The position numbers and the translations under genes were made by a program. Below are positions 15,801-22,292 of a stretch of DNA of 27,079 bases, one piece after another; position 1 is the stretch's first letter, and every line of letters begins with the position of its first letter. The notes below the pieces were generated by a model. It was not told the DNA's origin. It saw nothing but the letters and a program-made list of their open reading frames with translations, and did no database searches. The DNA is from Dehalococcoidia bacterium (GTDB lineage Bacteria; Chloroflexota; Dehalococcoidia; Lucifugimonadales; Lucifugimonadaceae): assembly GCA_012270805.1 (NCBI GenBank), contig JAAXHR010000120.1, positions 1-27,079 of the forward strand. The letters run 5' to 3'.

Positions 15801-16486
15801 CGCTCGGACTCTGCCGGACGGTGTTCTTCGATCTCGCCAGATTCCAACTCGTCTTCTTCTTCGTTGAAAAAATGAGCGTTGCGTCTATGAAACCGGACGC
15901 TTTTCAGTAGAACTGCGAGTGCTAAACAGGAGATTCCAACGTACAGTACCAAGTGTTCGACGCGTTTATCGCTTGGTCCGGCCACTGCAATCGTCAGGAG
16001 AAGGACACCCCAACCAGTCACTCCTGCCTGCAATGAAGGATGGGCGAACTTGTAACGTAGAGGCGGTAATCCGAATGCAATCGCCACGATACTGGCGGGT
16101 AGTGCCAGCCATTGGAAAAGCCCAACGATCAGTCCGCCGAGGCTAGCTACGCCGTCTCCACCTTTGAACTTGGTCATCGGCGAAAACCAGTGGCCCAGTA
16201 TCACTGCAACCGATGGTACAAGGAACCAAAGCCCCGAAACTTCGAAGATGTACCTTGATAGCTGTATCGTAAGCACACCTTTAGCAACGTCGATAAGGAA
16301 GACGATGAACCCAGTCTTACGGTTGACGTGCTTCCAGACGTTCGTTGCGCCGGCCTGCCGTGTGCCCACTTGGAATATGTTGATACCGTGAAGCCGAGAG
16401 GCCAGGTACGCGGCCGGTATCGCACCAAGGAAGAACGCAGCTAGTGACGCATAGACGATATTCGTAATTTCGGGACTAGTGCTCAT
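15797..16486 (-). CDS. PlsY-type acyl-phosphate:glycerol-3-phosphate acyltransferase, divergent
   Basis: A 229-residue multi-pass membrane protein of the PlsY family, which transfers the acyl group from acyl-phosphate to glycerol-3-phosphate at the start of phospholipid synthesis. The family signatures are present in order: GAIPAAYLASRL near the N-terminus, then GTRQAGATNVWK, FLIDVAKG, and GHWFSPMTKFKGGDGVASLGG. Differences from the usual signatures are visible: SGNxGATN reads TRQAGATN, and GGKGVAT reads GGDGVAS with Asp for the Lys. Five to six hydrophobic segments are seen, followed by an acidic cytoplasmic tail (EEEDELESGEIEEH). Chloroflexota commonly carry several PlsY-like paralogues, so this may not be the housekeeping copy and a gene symbol is withheld. 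It diverges from the MFS gene across 42 bases. Confidence 0.82.
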   Translation of the reverse strand: MSTSPEITNIVYASLAAFFLGAIPAAYLASRLHGINIFQVGTRQAGATNVWKHVNRKTGFIVFLIDVAKGVLTIQLSRYIFEVSGLWFLVPSVAVILGHWFSPMTKFKGGDGVASLGGLIVGLFQWLALPASIVAIAFGLPPLRYKFAHPSLQAGVTGWGVLLLTIAVAGPSDKRVEHLVLYVGISCLALAVLLKSVRFHRRNAHFFNEEEDELESGEIEEHRPAESER

Positions 16487-16528
16487 CGGAATTCACAATG
16501 AATTTTAGCACTGCAATCTTTACAAAAC

Positions 16529-17800
16529 ATGGCGCGCGATAGCACAGCAGTTCCTCGTCGAAGGCCCGGGAGAGCCCGCCTCGGCGTCGCACGACTAGGG
16601 CGAACCATGGCATCCGTCGAGTTGAGGAAGTTCCTGGTCGGAACCGTCGTCTGGGGCATCGGGAATCAGATGGTTACGGTTACCCAGACCTACGTCATCT
16701 TCGATATCACGCAGTCGGCGTTGCAGCTGGCGATTCTGGGTGCAGCGGTCGTCATCGCATCGGTATCGATGTCGCTCGCGAGCGGGATATTGGCCGATCG
16801 ATTCAGTAGGAAAACCTTACTGATGTGCGGCTCGGTGATGACCGCGACTTCCATGTTGACGGTCGGGGTCCTTCTGATTACGGATCGCGTTGAACCTTGG
16901 CATATTCAGGTTGCGGGAGCTATTCACGGCGCCGCGCTTGCACTCGATTGGACGGCTAGATTCTCGCTACTGCCAATCATGGTGCCGCGGAACATCCTGG
17001 CGCGTTCAATATTCTTCGACAATTCGTTCTTCAATCTGGGCCGCGTTCTCGCTCCACTGATGTGGGGGGGAATCGTTCATTGGTGGGGATACGATTGGTC
17101 CTACGTCGTCATCGCAGGAATGATGGCGCTCAACTTCGTGATCGTCGCCACTTATCGACCCTTGTCGTCATCGATTCCGATTACACATCAAGCGATTTGG
17201 CACGATGTGGTTGAAATCGCGACTGTTATTCGTACGAATTCAATTCTTACCGGCAACCTGACTTTCACGTTCGTCAATGCGCTTTTGATGGGTGGTTTCA
17301 TCTACTTGCTGACGCCTATCGCGAGGGAGGTTTACAAAGTCGGACCCGGCGAATACAGCCAACTTTTCGCCGCGGTAGGCCTGGGGGCGTTTGTCGGCGG
17401 CTTGCTGCTTGGGTTCACAGGCGGCTTCAAGCGCACTGGTTACGCGTTGCTATCGACGAACTTCCTCACAGCAGCATCAGCGATCACCTTCGCGTTAGTT
17501 GCGAGCCTGTACTTCGGCTATGCGTTCGCGTTACTGTTCGGGTTGATGAACGCGATTCACATCGGATTGGGTACTATCTCGTTGCAGATGGCGATCACGG
17601 ACAACGTGCGCGGCCGTCTGGCAGGTATCTATGAGCTCGCGTGGGCCGGATTCCCGGCTGGCGGTTTTGTTTTCGGCGCAATGGCCGATTCGCTGGGCTC
17701 GTCGGCTTCGCTCATCATTGGTTGCGGGTTCGTCATACTAGTGACGATCTCGATTGGCGTTCTGAACCCGAATCTGCGACGTCTTCGGATGCAGGTGTGA
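16529..17800 (+). CDS. Major facilitator superfamily transporter
   Basis: A 423-residue protein with about 11-12 hydrophobic helices arranged in two halves, as in MFS transporters of the MFS_3 / enterobactin-exporter-like group. The loop between helices 2 and 3 reads GILADRFSRKTLLM, the MFS motif A (G-x3-D-R-x-G-R-R type). A central cytoplasmic loop follows helix 6 near ATYRPLSSS. The direction is probably export, but the substrate cannot be read from sequence. The ATG at 16529 gives a 26-residue Arg-rich N-terminal tail before the first helix; an internal ATG at 16607 (MASVELRKFL) would remove it, and neither has a good ribosome site. It ends 17 bases before the convergent ccmE stop. Confidence 0.85.
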   Translation: MARDSTAVPRRRPGRARLGVARLGRTMASVELRKFLVGTVVWGIGNQMVTVTQTYVIFDITQSALQLAILGAAVVIASVSMSLASGILADRFSRKTLLMCGSVMTATSMLTVGVLLITDRVEPWHIQVAGAIHGAALALDWTARFSLLPIMVPRNILARSIFFDNSFFNLGRVLAPLMWGGIVHWWGYDWSYVVIAGMMALNFVIVATYRPLSSSIPITHQAIWHDVVEIATVIRTNSILTGNLTFTFVNALLMGGFIYLLTPIAREVYKVGPGEYSQLFAAVGLGAFVGGLLLGFTGGFKRTGYALLSTNFLTAASAITFALVASLYFGYAFALLFGLMNAIHIGLGTISLQMAITDNVRGRLAGIYELAWAGFPAGGFVFGAMADSLGSSASLIIGCGFVILVTISIGVLNPNLRRLRMQV

Positions 17801-17817
17801 CTTCGCCGACCGATGAG

Positions 17818-18366
17818 TTAAGCGTCCGGTTGGTTGTCGAAATAATCGGATTGATAGGGCGGAGGTTCCAATTGCCCGTCGAGTTCCATCTGCTCTTGTT
17901 CGGTCAAGTATTTCGAAGGGCAACGGACGGTGAGCATTTCCGCTTCCAGGACGCCATCGGGCCCTAGCGTGCCGTTGAGGATGATTTCTGAATGGTCGTT
18001 GAAGAAGACTTGACCGACCTCTCCTGAATAGACGACGGGCAGCTCCAACGAACCGCCCTCGTCACGTAGTCTAAAGTTCGCTGTGACACCGTCTGGTGAT
18101 TTGATGTACGAATTCGGGACTAGTTTGCCCAACACGCCGATGGATTGTGTGCCGCCAGGGGTTTCATGCAATACGACGTCATCGACGCTCGAAAATTCGA
18201 CGGTTGCTTCGTTGAATGCGACTACAGCCAGATAGACAACGCCCACGATGAAAAGACACGCAACAACGGCAATGCGAGCCTTGCCGCTCATCAGCACTGT
18301 GGACTTGGCGGCGTTTTCAGCACCAGACGATGAGGATGGTAATCCTTGTGATTCGCTGTTTTCCAT
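17818..18366 (-). CDS. ccmE: Cytochrome c maturation heme chaperone CcmE, Cys-type (CxxxY)
   Basis: A 182-residue periplasmic heme chaperone anchored by one N-terminal membrane helix (about 30-51). It takes heme from the CcmABCD complex and hands it to the cytochrome c ligase. The OB-fold domain is recognised by VVLHETPGGTQSIGVLGKLVP, then VTANFRLRDEGG, then LPVVYSG, VGQVFFNDHSEIILNG and the closing LEAEMLTVRCPSKY. At the heme attachment site most bacteria have H-D-E-x-Y; here it is C149-P-S-K-Y153, the CxxxY variant known from archaea and some sulfate reducers. The acidic C-terminal tail (154-182) is family-typical. Its ATG overlaps the stop of the upstream ccmD-like gene by one base (TGATG), so expression is coupled. 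Confidence 0.93.
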   Translation of the reverse strand: MENSESQGLPSSSSGAENAAKSTVLMSGKARIAVVACLFIVGVVYLAVVAFNEATVEFSSVDDVVLHETPGGTQSIGVLGKLVPNSYIKSPDGVTANFRLRDEGGSLELPVVYSGEVGQVFFNDHSEIILNGTLGPDGVLEAEMLTVRCPSKYLTEQEQMELDGQLEPPPYQSDYFDNQPDA

Positions 18367-18902
18367 CAGGATTGGTTATCGTTAGTCTCGTTGTGCAAGT
18401 TCGCGATGCCGTTCGCGATAGCACGTTGCCGGACACCCAGATAAAGAACGTAGGCCATTATTGCTATCCATGCTATCGCCACAACGGCGAGGAGATACCC
18501 CAAGTTGGTGTCAACGTCTGTCGATTGTGCTTGCACTATGGATATCGCACTACCGTCCCCATCTGATTGGACGGATATTTGTGCCAATCGACGTTGCTGA
18601 TCCCGCAAGCGATCTGCGGCTTCCTGAGGATCCGAAGACTGATCCGACACCCACCGGTCCCCGACGCGGTTTTCTAGCCCGTATTCCGTGTTTGGGTTCG
18701 CGGATGAAACCGTAAATCTTTGTACGCTACCGTCACCGCTGACGATTGAAAATGCCGTCAAACCTCCGTCGTCACCCGCCTCGACTGCGGTGACCACGCC
18801 GGTGGTGATTGAAGAAGATTGCGCCAAGATAGATGTCGAGATGATTAGTGTCAACACCACCGCAAATGCGACTGCCGAAGTGCGTGCGATCGAGCGTTTC
18901 AT
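18366..18902 (-). CDS. Secreted-domain protein with C-terminal CcmD-like membrane helix
   Basis: A 178-residue protein at the position of ccmD between ccmC and ccmE. The N-terminus is a signal peptide or anchor (about 7-27, ending SILAQSSS). A periplasmic domain follows (about 30-128) that I do not recognise; it contains GVVTAVEAGDDGGLTAFSIVSGD, split by a turn, and a charged helix rich in Asp, Arg and Gln. The C-terminus NLGYLLAVVAIAWIAIMAYV (about 134-155) followed by LGVRQRAI resembles CcmD, the small single-helix protein that holds CcmABC and CcmE together. CcmD is normally 40-70 residues, so this looks like a fusion with an extra periplasmic domain. ATG overlaps the ccmC stop as ATGA. 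Confidence 0.75.
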   Translation of the reverse strand: MKRSIARTSAVAFAVVLTLIISTSILAQSSSITTGVVTAVEAGDDGGLTAFSIVSGDGSVQRFTVSSANPNTEYGLENRVGDRWVSDQSSDPQEAADRLRDQQRRLAQISVQSDGDGSAISIVQAQSTDVDTNLGYLLAVVAIAWIAIMAYVLYLGVRQRAIANGIANLHNETNDNQS

Positions 18903-19615
18903 CGACCACTACCTGCGGTAGAAGCAACGGCGCGGAACTTCAACACTTCGAACTCGCTTTCCATTCTTGCCAACCCGAGCCGGGCGGTTAGCAATGAGAA
19001 GAAGAGGAGCGTAAAGGCGATGACACTCACCAAGAGTGTCAATCCGATCTCCGCTGCGACTAGATTCTCTTCCTCTGCGACCGGTCCAACCACTAAAGGT
19101 GGATGTGCTTCTTGCCACAAGACCGACGCGTAGTAGATGATCGGCGTGTCGATGGCTCCGATGATGGCGATGATGGCCGATAGGCGCATCCGCTGGTCTC
19201 CAACAGGGAAATAGGCTCGAAACATCAGGTATGCGACGTAGATGAAGAAGAGGATCAGTGCGGTGGTTAACTTGGCCTCGCCGGTCCACCAGACTTCCCA
19301 AACTGGTTTGGCCCAAACCATTCCCGAAATCAGCATCACGCCGCCAAACATCACACCGACCTCGGCCATCGAGACTGCTAAACCGTCCCAAGTCTCGTTC
19401 TTCGTTACGAGGTAGAGAACACTAGCCGCGGCGACACCAATGATCGCGACCATACTGACCCACGCGACTGGAACATGGATGTAGAGGATGCGCTGGACAA
19501 CTCCCTGGTTTATGTCCGTCGGCACCCATACGAACATCATCCAGAGTGCGAATGCCATGGCGATCAACGTCGCAACATGCAGCACGGTCTGGGTTCGGAT
19601 TTGCGAAAATACCAT
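18899..19615 (-). CDS. ccmC: Cytochrome c maturation heme-handling protein CcmC
   Basis: A 238-residue six-helix inner membrane protein that binds heme on its periplasmic side and loads it on CcmE. The two conserved heme-flanking histidines are present: H47 in RILYIHVPVAWVS and H171 in WQEAHPPLVV. The tryptophan-rich (WWD) domain between helices 3 and 4 is recognisable at 101-117, W-AKPVWEVWWTGEAKLTT, but differs from the usual WGxWWxWDxRLT: the second half reads TGEAKLT, so the Trp-Asp pair is Gly-Glu (G112, E113) and Arg is Lys (K115). ATG 19615 has no obvious ribosome site. A 105-base gap separates it from ccmB, and it may have its own regulation (see the palindrome at 19654-19669). Confidence 0.93.
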   Translation of the reverse strand: MVFSQIRTQTVLHVATLIAMAFALWMMFVWVPTDINQGVVQRILYIHVPVAWVSMVAIIGVAAASVLYLVTKNETWDGLAVSMAEVGVMFGGVMLISGMVWAKPVWEVWWTGEAKLTTALILFFIYVAYLMFRAYFPVGDQRMRLSAIIAIIGAIDTPIIYYASVLWQEAHPPLVVGPVAEEENLVAAEIGLTLLVSVIAFTLLFFSLLTARLGLARMESEFEVLKFRAVASTAGSGR

Positions 19616-19653
19616 TAGGGTCGGGCAGTTGGAGACAGAGGCGACAGCCGTGT

Positions 19654-19669
19654 ATTAGCACCTGCTAAT
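19654..19669. promoter_or_regulatory. 16-base palindrome in the ccmB-ccmC gap, possible operator
   Basis: ATTAGCA (19654-19660) and TGCTAAT (19663-19669) form a perfect inverted repeat around a two-base centre, about 39 bases before the ccmC ATG (minus strand). Possible -10-like TACAAT and TAATAC lie in the same region on the minus strand, without a good -35. The half-site resembles the CIRCE half-site, but the spacer is wrong (2 rather than 9). Confidence 0.4.
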
Positions 19670-19720
19670 TGTAAATCGGTCAGGTAAGGAATTTTTGTTT
19701 TGGCGCATCTTCGAGAGGTA

Positions 19721-20395
19721 TCAATCGTCGAGAACGTAACCAAAAAGCAGGGCGGAAGCGGTCACAAACACCACGTCGTAAGCCACCGCAAGTTGCAACC
19801 AGGGGATCGAAGCAGACCAACCATCACCGCTTGCGGCAGCCGTTGTAACTCGGATCGCGGCGAAAAGAAGTGGCGCCACCGATGGCAAGAACAGCATCGG
19901 TAGCAATACCTCGCGTGCCCGAACTCGGAACGTAAGGCTGGAGAATAGTGTTCCGACTGATGAGAACCCAATTGCAGACAACAGGGCTACGAGCAGGATC
20001 TCCACCCGGAAGACCGGCAAGTTAAACATGAAAGTGAAAACGACGAGCACTATCACCGTAGCGAAGGATAGGAACACGAAGTTTCCTAGCGATTTGCCTA
20101 TGAATAGCAGATCGCGCGAGACGGGCGCCATCATCAACGCGCCTACTGCGTCGTTCTCCAACTCGTGAGACGTCGCCCGAGTTAGTCCGACGACACCAGC
20201 GAATGTGATCGCTGCCCACAGTACACCCGGCCCAGTCTCGATCGCGTTCCGGCTCGTTGGCTCGATCGCAATCGCAAATATCGCGATCACCAACGAGGCG
20301 AACATTACGATCGCAATTGCAACGTCTCGGTTGCGCGATTCGATGCGCAACTCCTTGAGCGTGAGGGCCCAGATTATAGACAGCGTCGCGGTCAA
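19721..20395 (-). CDS. ccmB: Heme exporter / cytochrome c maturation membrane subunit CcmB
   Basis: A 224-residue membrane protein with six hydrophobic segments, the permease-like partner of the CcmA ATPase. The complex uses ATP to release holo-CcmE from CcmC. The family N-terminus ALTLKELRIESRNRD is clear, followed by the helix-loop GVLWAAITFAGVVGLTRA and the cytoplasmic ENDAVGALMMAPVSRDLLFIGK split over a loop, which typically docks on the ATPase. The length is normal for CcmB. It starts at TTG 20395, seven bases after the ccmA stop; the nearby ATG is out of frame. Other ABC-2 permeases are excluded by the E-ND-AVGALMMAPVSR signature and its position in the operon. Confidence 0.92.
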   Translation of the reverse strand: MTATLSIIWALTLKELRIESRNRDVAIAIVMFASLVIAIFAIAIEPTSRNAIETGPGVLWAAITFAGVVGLTRATSHELENDAVGALMMAPVSRDLLFIGKSLGNFVFLSFATVIVLVVFTFMFNLPVFRVEILLVALLSAIGFSSVGTLFSSLTFRVRAREVLLPMLFLPSVAPLLFAAIRVTTAAASGDGWSASIPWLQLAVAYDVVFVTASALLFGYVLDD

Positions 20396-20402
20396 CCGAT
20401 CA

Positions 20403-21044
20403 TCAATCGATTTCGACAGTCCTTAAGCGACCACCGCTCATTCTGTAGACTGCATCAGCTACATCAGACACAAATTCGGTGCTGTGCGTCGCGATTAGGA
20501 CAGATCGTCCATTGGACTTCCATTCAATGACGATGTCCATCAGTGCATCGAGCGCTGCATTGTCGAGCCCTGTCTCAGGTTCATCCAAGAGCAACAGCGA
20601 AGGTCCGTGGATGATTGCACGTGCAATTGCAACGCGTTTCCTGTAACCGTGCGACAACCGCCTGACGCGTTCATCCATCCGGTCATCCAACGCTAAACGA
20701 GACGCAACCTGTTCGACGCGTTCTGCGGGATCATCGAGTTGGCATAGCGTCGCGAACAGTGCTAGATTTTCGCGCATCGTGAGATCTGAGTAGAGCATCG
20801 GCGAATGCATTACCGCACCTATGTATCGACGGGCATTGGCGGCGTATTTCACGGCGTCGGCACCGTTGACGCTCAATTCGCCCGATGTTGGTGTAGTCAA
20901 CGTTGCCGCGATGCGCAAAAGTGTCGATTTCCCGGAACCGTTGACACCCATGATCGAAACAACCTGTCCGACACCAACTGACAGATTGAGATCATCAAGG
21001 ATGGTAGCCGCTCCGTAACGCTTGCAAACCGAGTCCATTCGCAA
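20403..21044 (-). CDS. ccmA: ABC transporter ATPase CcmA, cytochrome c maturation
   Basis: A 213-residue ABC ATPase that forms CcmAB. Walker A is GVNGSGKST; the signature is LSHGYRKR in place of LSGGQ, as expected for CcmA; Walker B is LLLLDEPETGLD; and the H-loop is IATHSTEF. The start is uncertain. TTG 21044 gives MRMDSVCKRYG, while the frame remains open upstream to a TAG and residues ILRMDS align with the first strand of ABC domains, so the start may be slightly further upstream at a weak codon. AAAGGAAG lies about 17 bases before the TTG. It begins 34 bases after the amidohydrolase stop, suggesting read-through from those genes. ccmB follows after seven bases. Confidence 0.92.
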   Translation of the reverse strand: MRMDSVCKRYGAATILDDLNLSVGVGQVVSIMGVNGSGKSTLLRIAATLTTPTSGELSVNGADAVKYAANARRYIGAVMHSPMLYSDLTMRENLALFATLCQLDDPAERVEQVASRLALDDRMDERVRRLSHGYRKRVAIARAIIHGPSLLLLDEPETGLDNAALDALMDIVIEWKSNGRSVLIATHSTEFVSDVADAVYRMSGGRLRTVEID

Positions 21045-21078
21045 AATCGGGGATTGGTTGACTTCCTTTGTGAGCGTT

Positions 21079-22251
21079 TCAGTGGCTGTGATGATGGCCT
21101 ACCAAGTGAGGATGCGCGGAATGATGCGGCGGGTAGCGGCGTCCATTACGAACGGTCTCGACAGGTACGAGCAGTTGTTTGCCGTTCCGAGTAGCTCCGC
21201 GAGCATCAGTCAATTTGAAATCGCCTTCTAACAATCTGATTATCGAAACATCGGCATCCGCACCGACACGTAGCGAACCGATTGTCTCAGTCATACCGAT
21301 CGCCGTAGCGGGACGCTGAGTGGCAAACGCGATGACCTCCTCAAGCGAGAATCCCAAGTAAAGGTATTTCGACAAGGTTGTCAGCAGATCGTACACCGGG
21401 CCGCGGATGTTGTAGCGGTGTACATCCGAGCTGACGGTGCCGGGTCCGAATCCATCGGCAGCACACTTCTCAGCAACATCGAACGAGAACGAACCGGCCC
21501 CGTGACCAACATCGAAGTTCACCCCGCGATTCATTGCGTCGCGTGCCGCGTCGATTACCTTTCCGGTGTTGTCGACGATCCCCGGAGGGTTGCCTGTGAA
21601 ACTGTGGGTCACGATGTCGCCCGGACGCAGCTGTTCCAGATACCGCTCTACAGGGTTGACTGTGCCGCCGATGTGGATCATCAATGGTTTGCCGAGCTGC
21701 CTCGACGCTTCCAGTGCACGATCCATGGCAACAAGATCGTTGTTGCCGAGTATCGCTTCGGAAAGTCGAACTTTGATGCCGACGATGACCTCCGGAAACA
21801 TCCTTGCGGCTTCAACGGCTTTTTCGACTCGGGCCCATCGTACGTCTTCAAGCTCACCGATCTCGTTGTCGAGTTGTCCCATGCCAGAGATGTGTAAAAA
21901 GGCGAGAACTCGCGTGTCCACTTCCTGCATGACGTAGCGATGGAAACCGGCGATGGTGTTCGACCCTGCCGATCCAGCGTCGATGGCAGTGGTCACGCCA
22001 CGGTACAGGCACGATGGGTCGGCTTCGACTGCCAAATGTGCCACGCCCCACCAGACATGAACATGCAGGTCGACCAATCCGGGCGTGACGATGAGGCCAT
22101 CAGCTTCGAGCACATCGTGAGCATCGCCATCACTGACGTGCTCTTCAACCGCACGTATCTTGCCGCCTGCAATCGCTATGTCACGTTTGGCGTGCAGGCT
22201 TTGGACCGGATCGATCACGGTCCCGTTCTTAATTACCAGGTCCCAAGTCAT
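21079..22251 (-). CDS. Dihydroorotase-like amidohydrolase with His-rich C-terminus
   Basis: A 390-residue metal-dependent amidohydrolase with a TIM barrel flanked by the small composite domain (LVIKNGTVIDP at the start). The two-metal-site ligands are seen: D61-L-H63-V-H65, the probable carboxylated K160 in GIKVRL, His in LMIHIGG and in THSFTG, and the catalytic Asp in SSDVH. The pattern matches the dihydroorotase-like amidohydrolase/deacetylase group rather than true PyrC, so it probably opens a cyclic amide or removes an acyl group (inference). The last 17 residues, PPHHSAHPHLVGHHHSH, hold eight His and are not part of the fold. AGAGG lies six bases before the ATG. It follows the D-aminoacylase-like gene by 41 bases and precedes ccmA by 34. 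Confidence 0.88.
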   Translation of the reverse strand: MTWDLVIKNGTVIDPVQSLHAKRDIAIAGGKIRAVEEHVSDGDAHDVLEADGLIVTPGLVDLHVHVWWGVAHLAVEADPSCLYRGVTTAIDAGSAGSNTIAGFHRYVMQEVDTRVLAFLHISGMGQLDNEIGELEDVRWARVEKAVEAARMFPEVIVGIKVRLSEAILGNNDLVAMDRALEASRQLGKPLMIHIGGTVNPVERYLEQLRPGDIVTHSFTGNPPGIVDNTGKVIDAARDAMNRGVNFDVGHGAGSFSFDVAEKCAADGFGPGTVSSDVHRYNIRGPVYDLLTTLSKYLYLGFSLEEVIAFATQRPATAIGMTETIGSLRVGADADVSIIRLLEGDFKLTDARGATRNGKQLLVPVETVRNGRRYPPHHSAHPHLVGHHHSH

Positions 22252-22257
22252 TGTTCG

Positions 22258-22262
22258 CCTCT
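22258..22262 (-). promoter_or_regulatory. Ribosome binding site of the dihydroorotase-like gene
   Basis: On the minus strand AGAGG sits six bases before the ATG at 22251 and fixes the start. Confidence 0.6.
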
Positions 22263-22292
22263 CGATATTGAGATCGGCAGTCGATACCTCGC

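Noticed and set aside
19654..19669. CIRCE/HrcA operator
   Set aside because: CIRCE has nine-base half-sites separated by nine bases; here the half-site is seven bases with a two-base spacer.
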